From: Epiperipatus broadwayi
Lineage: Eukaryota > Onychophora > Udeonychophora > Euonychophora > Peripatidae
Direction of reading: 5' to 3'
NCBI GenBank assembly: GCA_028023455.1
Contig: JAQFVV010012506.1
Coordinates: forward strand, 1,914,714-1,978,713
Length of the DNA: 64,000 nucleotides
Shown here: piece by piece, positions 1 to 9,720 of the stretch
Layout of the letters: every line of letters starts with the position of its first letter
Numbering within the stretch: the stretch's first letter is position 1
Position numbers and translations under genes: made by a program
The notes under the pieces: generated by a model
The model's input: only the letters and a program-made list of their open reading frames with translations
Databases searched by the model: none
Told to the model about the DNA's origin: nothing

Positions 1-550
1 TTTTGTTCTCATTTCTTTTAGTAAAAAAACACACACACACACATATATAATAATATGACAATTTTTAATAATATATATGCTATTTTCTTATTAATTTTAT
101 TCAAAGCAGAGACATCTTTTAAATATTTGAAAACTCTTGCAATTTTTTTGTTATCAGTGTATTTTAGAAGGTTAAGAACATCACCTGTTAATATGAGTTT
201 TTTTAATACTTTACTTTGCATTAACATGTATTTTACATTTAACTAATTGATCACTTTTTGTGCTGAAATTACTAAATATCTTACTAACTTCAAAATTATC
301 TTAAAATTCAAGTCAAATATGCTGTGTCTTAATTTGATGATTTTTTTTTTTTTTTTTAAAAAAAAAATTCTAATAAATATTTTGCTGCAAATTTATTTTT
401 AATTGTTTTTTCCATGTCCAAATTTACTCACAACTATCAATTGTTTTCTCAGATTAAATTTTTTATGACATTTTAAAAATGTTATTTGCTCTGATTAAAA
501 GCATTTGTAGACTAATAAAAATTATCTATGTCTTCATCAGACTTCATACT

Positions 551-653
551 TCTTTTTTTTTCATATGTCATAGCATCGGCCGGAACGCAAACCCACAACC
601 AACTGCAAACAACTACTTGTTTGCAAGGCAGCTGCAATGACCTCTCGGCTAAC
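551..653 (-). repeat. tRNA-derived SINE, copy 1
   Basis: On the minus strand this begins with a pol III A-box-like TAGCCGAGAGGTC, has a B-box-like GGTTTGCGTTCC about 50 nt later, and ends in CATATGA followed by an A-rich run. It matches the plus-strand copy at 1666-1770 along its whole length. The A box/B box/A-tail plan is that of a SINE with a tRNA head, mobilised by a LINE-type reverse transcriptase. No intact cloverleaf is visible, so it is not a tRNA gene. Confidence 0.75.
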
Positions 654-1665
654 AATGCTTGACTGACTTGATACTTCTTGAGTGATAATTCTCAACTACC
701 TGCAATTGGTATTTTTCATTGAATTGACTAACTTTTTTCTATTAAATTGTTCTTGTGTCATATATTTATAATGAAAGTCAATCCTCTTGTTCTTTCAATA
801 TTTACACATTTATAATAAAACTGCAAAATCTATTTTCTATCATTTGCAATCTTCACATTTTCTTCTACTTTAAAAGTTTGACAATATCAAATTTAATATT
901 AGAAATGTTTTTGTTTTACATGTTATACACTTTTCTTTTACTTGAAAGTGATACACAATTATAGTTAGCTAAATTAGTCATCTTTGAATGATAAAGTCAA
1001 TATGATAAGTCTTAACTGTCTCTATATTGGCTGATGATTTTATGGTCCCTATGAATGCCATAATTCATTTTTCTCTGTCACAATTGCATTTAAAAAGTAG
1101 TAAGCATTTATACATTCATCCAGTTTTAACAAAACCTCACTGACACCCCCAGTTAAATCTTATTACAATCTAAGGACAGTCTATAAAGGAAGATCATGAT
1201 ATTTTATTTATGTCAAACCCAATGGTTAAAGCCAATAAACTATTCATGCTAATCAATTCATCTTCAACTATGTTTATTCACAATTGAATAATCACATGGT
1301 AATAACACCTGTAATCAGAAGTACAAATAAATTGGATATTAGGAAGTTGCCCTGCTTAGTTTTTCTAAAGCCTCAGGTAAAAATTAAAAAGTCTCATTTA
1401 CACAATATTTTTATTTAGTTATTGAAGGTAGATGTTTCATATAATTATTTTTTACAAATAAGGAAGTAATAACTAAAAAATTTTTAAGTTGGACAAGCAA
1501 TTACATGCAAAAATTATTATCATTCAAATAATTTCTCCAAAACAAAACTTTTAGATAAGATTTGAATTATATAATCAGAGCTATAGATTATCTTTCTATC
1601 TATGAAACATTGATATTGTAAAACATTTAGAGATTTTATCGCATTATACAATTGATCATTTGTAA
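654..1665. other. no feature seen
   Basis: AT-rich; only a chance open frame near 755-964. Nothing supportable. Confidence 0.6.
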
Positions 1666-1770
1666 ATTAGCCGAGAGGTCATCGTAGCCGCCGTGCAAGC
1701 AAGTAATTGGTTGCAGACGGTTGTGGGTTCGCGTCCCGGCAGATGCTATGACATATGAGAAAAAAAAAAC
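1666..1770 (+). repeat. tRNA-derived SINE, copy 2
   Basis: Same family as 551-653 in the opposite orientation. The A box is TAGCCGAGAGGTC, the B box GGTTCGCGTCC (close to the GGTTCRANNCC consensus), and the 3' end is TGACATATGAG plus a run of A. The body is richer in C and G than its surroundings. The CpGs here (CCGAGAGG, TTCGCGTCC) are partly TpG/CpA in the other copy, as expected from methylation-driven decay. Confidence 0.75.
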
Positions 1771-1848
1771 CAGAAAGAATGAGAATTCCTATGGGTTAAT
1801 ATGTTGAACTACTTCCATCATCTAACATTAAATGTTGAATGTCTAGAG

Positions 1849-3376
1849 CAGCGTTTCCCAACCTTTTTTGGCTCACGTACCACTTGGTAGTATAGCATGC
1901 TAAATTGTACCACTTTGTAAAAATGATTGTATTTTGTGAAATTTGTTATTGCGTGTTATTTTATTTGCATTATACATATTATAGGGTGACCATGTATTCA
2001 CATCACATAATGAGACAAATTACATTGTAACATGCCTAAACATCATGCTGGATTATAAACTCACTGAAATTATAAACTCACTGTAACATATATGTATGTG
2101 TTTGTTCAAAGTATCATATTTATCTACTATTTTGTCATATTTCATTTACTAATAAATGGTTTTAATAAAAACACAAAATTATAAAAACCCAATTAATATA
2201 TTTTTTTATCATAATCAAATGTTTTTATAAAATAAATTTAATGAGATCCTTGTGCTTGTTTCGAAGAACATAATTTTTTGAAATTTGGTTCAGAAGATGC
2301 AAGATATACCCTTAAGTCTACAGCTGCATTCAATCTGTTTCAATACTTTTTTAAAAAAAAAATATATGAAGAAAAAGCTCTTTCTACTAATTCCATACTA
2401 GTAAATGGTAATAATAATTTAAGAGCTTTCTCAGAAAACTGTTCATATTCTTTAATGTTTAACCAAAATTAATTAGATTGTGTCGATAATTCTATTAATT
2501 TTTTTTTCTCTTTTATTGATAATGATGTAGCTTTTTCTAAATTTTCTTCATAGAAGGGGTTTGAAATCCACTTATCATTTGTGTTTTCGGGTTTTGGAAA
2601 ATATTCCATGAAAGACAATGTTAATCCTGTTAAATGTGCTATTATATTTTCTGTATATCTTGAGACAAACTAACCTTATTTTCAAACAAAAAAATATGTA
2701 GAGTTTCGAATTTTTCCGGTTGATTGTTTTCAATACACTGTTTCCAAAAATCTAATTTCTTAATCATACTTTCAATTTTATCATTAACATTAAAGATCGT
2801 TATCGAGTTATTCTGAAGTGTCAAATTTAAGTTCATTTATTTGCAAAAAATATCAGATAAATATGCAAGCACCTGAAGCCAATCAAAATCATACAATTTC
2901 GAAGAGAGATCAAAAGGATTGTCTTAAAAAAAAACCTGTGCTTCTTGTCTAAGTTCGAATAAGCAGGTTATATAGGGATCAATAAATTTTAATAAACAAA
3001 GACGATACAATCACAAACAATAACTGTCACTTGTAAGTCATGCCGTGAAGTGAATGAGAGTGCAGCATTATCACAACAGTGGCGGCGACATCTCAAGTTA
3101 CTGGTGGCTAACGGCTAAATTTAAAAGTGCACTCCAAAAAAAAAAAAAAAACGATATCAATTGCTGGATTTTCGATCATCGACTGTACATATTAACAACT
3201 TTACTATATAATATTATTCATTAAAATAATTTTTATGAATTATAGGAAAAAACGTTTCTATGATATTTTTATGATTTAATTTTTTATGTCCGCCATTATT
3301 GATTATTTTTCGTGTACCACCAACCAGCAACTCGCGTACCACCAGTGGTACGCGTACCACAGGTTGGGAAACGCTT
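1849..3376. mobile_element. hAT-superfamily DNA transposon, decayed
   Basis: The terminal inverted repeats are CAGCGTTTCCCAACC at the left and GGTTGGGAAACGCTT at the right, with shared GTACCAC-rich subterminal sequence. The flanks GTCTAGAG (1841-1848) and GTCTAGAA (3377-3384) form an 8-bp target duplication with one mismatch, the size and nTCTAGAn pattern typical of hAT. The inside keeps a minus-strand transposase remnant but is only about 1.5 kb, so it is an internally deleted, non-autonomous copy. It lies inside the foldback element 1828-3897, so it is the younger insertion. Confidence 0.85.
2238..2899 (-). pseudogene. hAT transposase C-terminal remnant (ZBED5-like)
   Basis: Reading the minus strand from 2899 downward gives WLQVLAYLSDIF, then a stop, then a segment from 2836 with MNLNLTLQN and DKIESMIKKLDFWKQC. 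After a gap come FWLNIKEYEQFSEKALKLLL and VERAFSS (about 2475-2380), then LNAAVDLRVYL and a stop at 2238-2240. These are the conserved pre-dimerisation and hATC dimerisation blocks of the ZBED5/SCAND3-like hAT transposases. The BED finger and most of the catalytic RNase H-like domain are absent, and stops and frameshifts break the rest. It cannot encode an active enzyme. Family assignment rests on recalled motif order, not a search. Confidence 0.8.
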
Positions 3377-4258
3377 GTCTAGAAAATTTTAAACTTTGTT
3401 TAAACTTTTCCAAATACAAACAACAGTTAGTAATAACACACATGTTAATAAATAAAACAGGTTAGTAGACAATGCAGGTTAGTAGATTACATAATGTTTC
3501 AAGGGAAATTATTCTCCACTCTTCTTCAGGTGTTACTGAACTGATCAGGGACAATGCTGCATAGGAATCAAATTTATATATTTAGATTCTCAAATTACAT
3601 ATTTAGATTCATGAATATTGAATTTTAAGACAAAGCTTTAACCAATTGAGCATTGCCTTAAAATCTGATATTTAAGAATCTAAAAATAATCAATTTTCAT
3701 GCTGGCATTGTCACTGTTCAGGCCAAAAACACCTGAAGAAGAGTAGAGAATAATACCACTCAAAACATTGTGTAATCTATTAATCTGTGTTGTCTACTAA
3801 CCTATGCTATCTTTAACTTGTAAGTTATTACTAACAGTTGTTTGTATTTGGAAAAGTTTAAATAAAGATTACAATTTTCTAGACATTCAACATTTAATAA
3901 AAGACAATAAAAATAATCCAAAATATTATCATATCTACAATACCATCATCACAAACCTCTGAATTCTTATACATATATATATTTTAATTTAAAATCAAAA
4001 ATTATGATATGATAATATTGTTTAATATACATGCTATTCAAATATCACTTGAATTTATTTTACAATGCAATGAAAAGGTTCTTTATAAATTTTTAATTCA
4101 TATAAATAAATTTTAGGTAAAAATATATGATTTTATTTTTGTTTATTTAAAAATTAGAGAGGATTTGAACCCAGACTTTCAGTCACCCTTCAGTCACCCA
4201 CTCTATCTTATATAACTAATACACATGACCACATACATGTAAAAAATATAAATGATCT

Positions 4259-4301
4259 CCAATATACATATTTCATGCTGAACCAGTAGCTCATCAGTTG
4301 G
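4259..4301 (-). ncRNA. hammerhead ribozyme motif, degenerate (left arm, copy 1)
   Basis: On the minus strand: stem I strand CCAA, core CTGATGA, a stem-II region of 16 nt, GAAA, stem III ATATGTAT, then A and stem I strand TTGG. Stem I and both core boxes are intact. Stem II no longer pairs properly, with G10.1 facing U11.1. Probably inactive. Confidence 0.55.
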
Positions 4302-4606
4302 TCTGGATCATGGGTTCTCCCACACATGTATATAATCAGTGCTTAGTTCATATTAAGATAGCAAATCTCCAAACTTCAATGGATAAGCTCAATCTTCTCT
4401 AATCTCCATATCTTCAGTCATCCATATAGAAAATCTTTAAACATCAATGGACAGCTCAATTTTATCACTCTTTAGCCATTCACATGATGGCTGAAGAGTT
4501 GGAGAAAGAAGAATATTGAAGCCTATCCATTGAAGTTTGAAGATTTGTTATCTTAATATAAACCGAACATTGTATATATATATATATATATAGGAAATGA
4601 TCTGTA

Positions 4607-4648
4607 CCAACTGATGAGTTCTGATTCAGAATGAAATATGTATATTGG
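4607..4648 (+). ncRNA. hammerhead ribozyme motif (right arm, copy 1)
   Basis: CCAA, core CTGATGA, stem II GTTCT/AGAAT closed by loop GATTC, GAAA, stem III ATATGTAT, H17 = A, then TTGG. Stem I pairs 4 of 4. Stem II pairs over 5 bp, with a G-U at 10.1/11.1. Relative to the 52.86 kb copy, one stem-II pair has changed on both sides (G-C to T-A), so pairing is kept. Predicted cleavage is 3' of the A before TTGG. Confidence 0.65.
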
Positions 4649-5349
4649 AGATAATTGATCTTTTTTACATGTATGTCATCATAATGTAATAGTTGTATAA
4701 GATAGGGCGTGAAGGGAGCTTAAAAGTTTGGGTTCAAATCCTCTTTAATTACATCTAGCTATATATACTATATTAAAATATTATTTAAAAATTGTACAGT
4801 AACATTGGAAATAAAAAATGTGAAGACTTTCTATAAAGTGTTTCTCAGAGTAATTTATAAATCTGTGATATGTCATAGTCAATTCGCATATTTTTATCAA
4901 TATATACATAAAACGTTTAGCAATATTAAATGCTGGCTTTGATTATATTACTTGGAGTGAGCATTTGGCTTAGAAATAAACAACAAAAAATATATTGTTT
5001 CATTTTGTAGCATTAGAATATGCATCCATATGTAAGATGTACCATTTCTATCTATATTAAAAAAACTACTGTGCTGTAATAATCATAGAATTATATTAGA
5101 TAATTTTTTAAGTAAAAAAAGTATATTATTTAAGAGAAATAAAACATTTTAAATCATAGTTACAAACACAGAAAAAATAAACAATGTACTCGGAAGATAT
5201 GTCATTAGTAAAATGAAAACTATAGATTTTAGCTGTGGTATATAGATATTTAGTTCTTATACCTTCTAATCTACAACTAATCTAAAGTATGCTGAATGAA
5301 CAACACCATCAGTATTTTTAATGAAATCAGAATAACTTAATTCCAGAAA

Positions 5350-5439
5350 AATAGTTTTGTATGTGGGATTTGAACTTAGACTTTCACATGATCCTCAACT
5401 CTCCATGACATCTCATATTGCTGACCCACCAGACTTTGA
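5350..5439 (-). repeat. tRNA-like 3' module fused to a Penelope copy
   Basis: On the minus strand this reads GGTCAGCAATATGAGATG and later AAGTTCAAATCCCACA, a close match to the outer end of the palindrome at 24126-24660. It sits directly after the 3' region of the PLE copy at 5440-6303. So either this PLE copy ends in a tRNA-like tail, or it landed exactly beside a fragment of the small element. Confidence 0.65.
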
Positions 5440-5482
5440 CACAACCATGGTTTCATCTACTACAAATAGACCTTCTCAAGTG
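5440..5482 (-). ncRNA. hammerhead-like motif in PLE 3' region (copy A)
   Basis: Identical over all 43 nt to 9670-9712. On the minus strand: stem I CAC...GTG, core TTGAGAA in place of CTGANGA, stem II TCTA/TAGA, GAAA, stem III ACC/GGT with loop AT, H17 = T. The C3 and G8 substitutions would be expected to abolish cleavage. Confidence 0.4.
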
Positions 5483-5502
5483 AAAATCAAACTAAAGGAA
5501 AT

Positions 5503-5550
<48 letters not shown>

Positions 5551-6303
5551 AACAAACCTTCCCATAATTCATTTCAAACTCCACCTTCCCTTAATATCAA
5601 AAGAAGACTTCATAAGATTGATAGCCCAGAATCAAGAAGTTTTATCATCAAAGTCTCCTTTATTCTTCTTTTTAACTCATTCTTTTCATAAAAAATAACC
5701 GAAGCATTATTAAACAATAATATATGACCTGTATTCAATTCATGAATAAATAAAGCTGAATTAAGATACCTATGTTTAACTCTACTTATATGAACCATAA
5801 CCCTTTCATTAAGGTTAAACTTACTCTGGCCTACAAAATTTACCACAACCACATGGAATCTTATAAACAATACTAGGAATAGACCTATTATCAATAGACT
5901 GTTTTGAACCATTAAATAATGAATTCAAATCAGAACTTTTCTTCAATGCAACCTTCATTCCACCTCACAAATGACTATTCCTATAAACCAAATTATATAT
6001 TGAAGCTTTAAATGGTAAAGACATATAATCATTATCCTTACCAAAAAAATTCTTACCATTAAAATCACGACCAACTTTTTTAATAAAATCATGATTATAA
6101 CCCAATTCTACATATTCAGCAGCAAATTGAACTTCTTTGAATATTAGCATTATTATTAAAATTATTAGGCCTTCTATTTCTACAACAAAAATGCAAGAAA
6201 GACATATAAAAGGCTGATAACTATTAGGTCTACTCATATTTCTCAAATTCTTAGGTTTTATAAAATGACTACAAAACAAAACGATTAACCTTCTCAATAT
6301 TTC
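5483..6303 (-). pseudogene. Penelope-like element, copy A: RT thumb and GIY-YIG endonuclease, 5'-truncated
   Basis: Minus strand, two frames. From 6303 down: FCSHFIKPKNLRNM, then AAEYVELGYNHDFIKKV and SLPFKASIYNLVYRNSHL, the segment after the RT palm in Penelope elements. From about 5890 down: VYKIPCGCGKF, VGQSKFNLNERV and FIHELNTGHILL, the GIY-YIG fold. A 2-bp loss relative to copy B, just before VGQ, removes the Y of the second motif and shifts the frame. The catalytic RT palm is missing, because the copy is cut at 6303, where copy B begins in the opposite direction. PLE proteins prime reverse transcription at chromosomal nicks or ends; this copy is dead. It is followed by a (TA)n tract and the HHR-like motif. 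Confidence 0.85.
5506..5548. repeat. (TA)n microsatellite
   Basis: Uninterrupted TA repeat of about 43 bp in the 3' region of PLE copy A; a shorter tract lies at the matching place in copy B (about 9638-9650). Confidence 0.95.
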
Positions 6304-6314
6304 AATTTAAAAAA

Positions 6315-7227
6315 ATGAAATGTTTTTCTGCAGATAAGATTAAGGTTTTTCATGATTTGCTTTTGCTGTTAGAGGATTCAATGTATTTTATGTCTAATGA
6401 TGTGTTTTATAAGATTAGAGAAGGTTGGGTTATTGGTTATGTTATTTCTACATTGATGTGTGCTGTTTATATTGATTATTTGGAGTGTAATGTTATTAAT
6501 CTGTTTTCATGTTCTATTAAATTATTTGTTAGGTATGTTGATGATTGTTTGTTTGTTATTCAGAAAGAGAAATTAGAAGAGATTTTACGTGGATTGAATG
6601 CTTTTGATTCTAGTATTAAGTTTACAATTGAAGGAGGTAGTTTTGATTTTGTAAAATGAAAGTTTTTAGATTTAAATGTTGAAAAAGTTAATGATGTTTT
6701 GTAGTCATTTTATAAAACTTAAGAATTTGAGAAATATGATTAGGCCTGATAGTTATCAGCCTTTCATACATAAAAAGATGTCTTTGTTGAATTTTTGTTG
6801 TAGGAATAAAAGGCTTAATAATTTTAATAATGCTGATATTCAAAAAAGTCAATTTGCTACTGAATATGTAGAATTGGGTTATATTTATGATTTTATTAAA
6901 AAAGTTATATTTAATAATAATGTTTATGGTCGTGATTTTGATGGTAAGAATTTTGTTGGAAAGGATGATGATTATATGTCTTTACCATTTAAGGCTTCAA
7001 TATATAATTTGGTTTATAGGAATAGTCATTTGTTAGATCGAATGAAGGTTGCATGGAAGAGAGGTTCTGATTTGAATTTATTACTTAATGGTTCAATCTA
7101 TTGATAGTAGGCCTATTCCTGTTATTGTTTATAAGATTCCATGTAGTTGTGGTAAATTTTATGTAGGCCAGAGTAAGTTTAGCCTTAATGAAAGGGTTAA
7201 GGTTCATATAAGTACAGTTAAACATAG
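6315..7227 (+). pseudogene. PLE copy B reverse transcriptase and first half of GIY-YIG
   Basis: 6315-6659 holds the RT palm: REGWVIGYVISTLM (a degraded form of the usual G-x-PMG-x-SP block) and KLFVRYVDDCLFVI with the catalytic YVDD. A stop (TGA at 6657) and a frame change precede 6676-7104, the thumb (RPDSYQPFIHKK, FKASIYNLVYRNSHLLDRMK). A 5-bp loss near 7088 relative to copy A ends that frame. In the next frame comes the endonuclease start: IPVIVYKIPCSCGKFYVGQ, then NERVKVH. The GIY-YIG pattern is present here as VYKI...FYVGQ. The coding strand is strikingly poor in C. The reading is cut at 7227 by the insertion and resumes at 9408. Confidence 0.85.
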
Positions 7228-9403
7228 TATAACGGTTGGGGTAGATCTATAATTAACCAGTCTTACCGTATCTGCACTACAATGGCGCCATCTAGGCATT
7301 TGAACCTAGAAAATTTATAAAGTAGACAGATATGCACTGATAAGATCACAACTGCCAGCCCAAGTCACTAGCTCAAGTAGATGCAGAAACTTAATATATT
7401 TATTAAAATATATTTTTAATAAAGATTAGAAATAAAAAAACAATCACTAGATCACTGCCAGTACTATTATCACACTAAAAAGATTTTATTTACGGATATA
7501 ATTAATAACGCACAAACTTTTTTTTTTTAAAAAAAAATATTTTTATAACAAAAGAAGAAAGTTGTTTTATTCTGTTTCATTAGTTATTATTTTATTTGTT
7601 TTTAACTCTAATTTTAAATCTTTAGAATGTTGAGTATAAATGAGCTACCTAGACGCACTCACAAATTTTCAAATCACTTGACTCCAGACTAAAAATCCGC
7701 AGCCACACCAATACTCGCTTCCAGATATATATCAGCAACCAATACAATGTGAACATGTTAGCATAGAATCATGCCGACAGGAATGTGCATCTGAACAGCG
7801 TGATATTATTGGAGAAAACATGGCCTTCATCCAGCAGGAATATGTATCTGTCAGGTGAAGGAAACATGCATATAAATAATAAAGAGAAATGCTATGTATG
7901 GATGAGAGAGCGGTTTTATCTTGCCAGCTTATCATCCAAAATCCATAGAGCTGGAAGGGGTCAATGGCGCAGGAAATACATCTGTGTCCATTTCAATATG
8001 ACTACCACTTTGGGGTCATGCATTCAGTTGGGCTCATCGCCCTAGGTGCTAACACACTTCACATTTCATTGATATAAACATCCATCTACCTCTCCACCAG
8101 CATTGACACAACTATGAAACAAATAGTCTGAAATCAAGGCCTTGTTAAACTAACATATATTTAAACTAGTCTAGCAACCATCCATACTCAACTAACATTT
8201 AAATCATTTTATTAATTTAATAAAAAAAATATTTAGTTTACCATATTTAACCTATTTTAAAATTATATTGCTTTCAACTTATTTTTTTCTTGCTTACACA
8301 AATAATATTTTTACCATATTTTTAAAATCTCGTAATGCACAAATAATGATGCGTATATCTTTCAATTTTATGTTTACAATCGCAAATCTCTACCCTATTA
8401 CAAACAGACCTTATACTAAAATGAATAAAAAAAATTATAACACATATTTTAAGAGATTATGTTTTAATTTTAGGTCAGAGTTTTAAAATTGCAAAGTTTA
8501 TAAAAGATACAGAAAGTTCAGGTTTATTTAGGAAAGAAAGTTTATAGTTCATTTTTTTAGACACAAATAAAATCCAAAAGATTTTAAGCTTAAGAGAGTT
8601 TATATTTAAATTGATCATTTATAAATTTATACCTTTTTTATCCATGCTCGTTCCTTCGTGACGAAGATCTGAGTTTACGCAAGGGCCATTTCTTGTGGAT
8701 GATGATTTTATGAAGATTTCCGAAAGACGTTACTAGTGGTTCTATGCTGGGATCCATGGAGATGAAAGCTGCCTTCGACTGGTCGGTCCGAGGGAAGCGC
8801 GATTAATACAGATTAAATTTTTGGTAACAGCAACAATATTTATTTTAACTTTTCAGCAACAGACAAAAGAATTTAAATTTTTAATTTTTCTAATCTCCAA
8901 CTCCTTATTTCTTTTGAATTCTTCCTTTTATAATCCTCAGGCACCTTATCTCAAGAATGCACGGATCGATCAAACATATTTCATGTCTGTATTTTATTGG
9001 TTTATTGGATTTGTGTCCAAGTAGATTTTGGGTTTTCCACTGAGGTCTGTGTCTATATCTTTGGGCAGGAACTCTTATCTATTTCGTAATCATCTTTACA
9101 ATGGTCATTTTGCCCTAAGGATCTGTTTGTAATTTTTATTTTTAAAATCAAAAACTCTTTGCTATTATTAAAAAGGTTTTTATATATATATATATTATTT
9201 ATAGATTAGAATCTTTGTTTCGATTCTATAATTTATTTATTTTTTTAAAACTTATTTTAATATTTAAATCAAACATTAATAAATTAATAATTCGTTATTT
9301 GTGAATTTTGAACGTTTGTGCTTTTAATTCAGTATTAGATATTTACAAAAACATTACGTATTATAATTTAAATGTAACGCATATATATATATATCCCGTT
9401 ACA
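7228..9403. mobile_element. LTR-like insertion (solo LTR?) inside PLE copy B
   Basis: The ends are TATAACGG at the left and CCGTTACA at the right. The right end reads TGTAACGG in reverse complement, the TG...CA type of terminus, with the left G changed to A. The flanks are a perfect 4-bp duplication, ATAG (7224-7227 and 9404-9407), and copy A carries a single uninterrupted ATAG at this site. At 2176 bp with no recognisable gag or pol, a solo LTR (Gypsy-type elements commonly make 4-bp duplications) is the best reading; a non-autonomous DNA transposon is the alternative. Two GC-richer islands lie inside (about 7700-8050 and 8640-8810). Confidence 0.7.
8645..8810. other. GC-richer conserved-looking block inside the LTR-like insertion
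   Basis: About half G+C in an AT-rich setting, with a perfect hairpin CTTCG-TGA-CGAAG near 8653-8668 and several CpGs. No frame stays open. It could be the regulatory/R region of the LTR. Function not recognised. Confidence 0.4.
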
Positions 9404-9407
9404 ATAG

Positions 9408-9597
9408 GTATCTTAACTCAGCTTTATATATTCATGAATTAAATATAGGTCATAGAATATTGTTTGACAATGCTTCGGTTATTTTTTATGAAAAGAATGA
9501 GTTAAAAAAAAGAATAAAGGAGACTTTGATGTTAAAACTTCCTGATTCTGAGGCTATCAATCTTATGAAGACTTCTTTTGATATTAAGGAAAGGTGA
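9408..9597 (+). pseudogene. PLE copy B, second half of GIY-YIG endonuclease
   Basis: Resumes exactly after the duplicated ATAG: YLNSALYIHELNIGH, FDNASVIFYEKNELKKRIK, then a stop TGA at 9595-9597. The H-E-x-x-x-G-H block and the basic C-terminal stretch match copy A (minus strand 5610-5800). With the insertion removed it joins 6315-7227. Confidence 0.85.
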
Positions 9598-9669
9598 AGT
9601 TTGAAATGAATTATGGGAAGGTTTGTTTGTTTGTATATATATATATGTTATTTCCTTTAGTTTGATTTT

Positions 9670-9712
9670 CACTTGAGAAGGTCTATTTGTAGTAGATGAA
9701 ACCATGGTTGTG
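9670..9712 (+). ncRNA. hammerhead-like motif in PLE 3' region (copy B)
   Basis: Same 43 nt as 5440-5482. TTGAGAA stands in the core position, GAAA at 9698-9701, stem III ACC/GGT, stem I CAC/GTG. PLE terminal repeats are known to carry hammerhead ribozymes; this looks like a derived, probably inactive one. Confidence 0.4.
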
Positions 9713-9720
9713 TAAGGATT

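Larger units (their letters stand above)
1828..3897. repeat. palindromic (foldback) element interrupted by a hAT insertion
   Basis: The outer ends, 1828-1848 and 3877-3897, are inverted copies (TTAAATGTTGAATG against CATTCAACATTTAA). After removing the hAT at 1849-3376 and one target duplication, the left arm continues from 3385 to about 3570. It matches the reverse complement of about 3700-3880, including shared CTCTTCTTCAGGTGTT and TTTTCCAAATACAAACAAC. The original element was about 530 bp. Its centre (about 3630-3660) holds a minus-strand tRNA-like stretch, GCTCAATTGGTTAAAGC. No ORF. It could be a foldback MITE or a tail-to-tail SINE dimer. Confidence 0.75.
4152..4749. repeat. palindromic ribozyme-bearing tRNA-tailed element, copy 1 (two arms)
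   Basis: A ~600-bp inverted repeat. Each arm, read outward from the centre (~4460), has TTAATATRAAC, a short AT tract, a hammerhead-ribozyme motif, and an outer end with a B-box-like GGGTTCAAATCCTC. The left arm's outer end is at 4157-4175 (minus), the right arm's at 4728-4745 (plus). The arms differ by scattered substitutions, so the palindrome is old. No protein is encoded. The plan matches a tail-to-tail pair of short non-autonomous elements; relatives are at 24126-24660 and 52755-53045. Confidence 0.8.
6304..9720 (+). mobile_element. Penelope-like element, copy B (5'-truncated, split by an LTR-like insertion)
   Basis: Plus-strand PLE running from the RT palm (6315) through the thumb and GIY-YIG to a stop at 9595-9597, then a 3' region with (TA)n and an HHR-like motif to about 9712. 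Its middle is interrupted at 7228-9403. Copy A abuts it head to head at 6303/6304. The two are clearly one family, sharing LNERV, YLNSAL and FYEKNELK. Confidence 0.85.

Noticed and set aside
755-964. 69-codon open frame
   Set aside because: Low-complexity F/L/I/Y composition expected by chance in AT-rich DNA; no motif or splice context.
2278-2472. Plus-strand open frame inside the hAT at 1849-3376
   Set aside because: Shadow of the minus-strand hATC domain remnant.
7732-8045. Overlapping open frames on both strands
   Set aside because: They lie in a GC-richer block of the LTR-like insertion; no protein family recognised and neither strand preferred.
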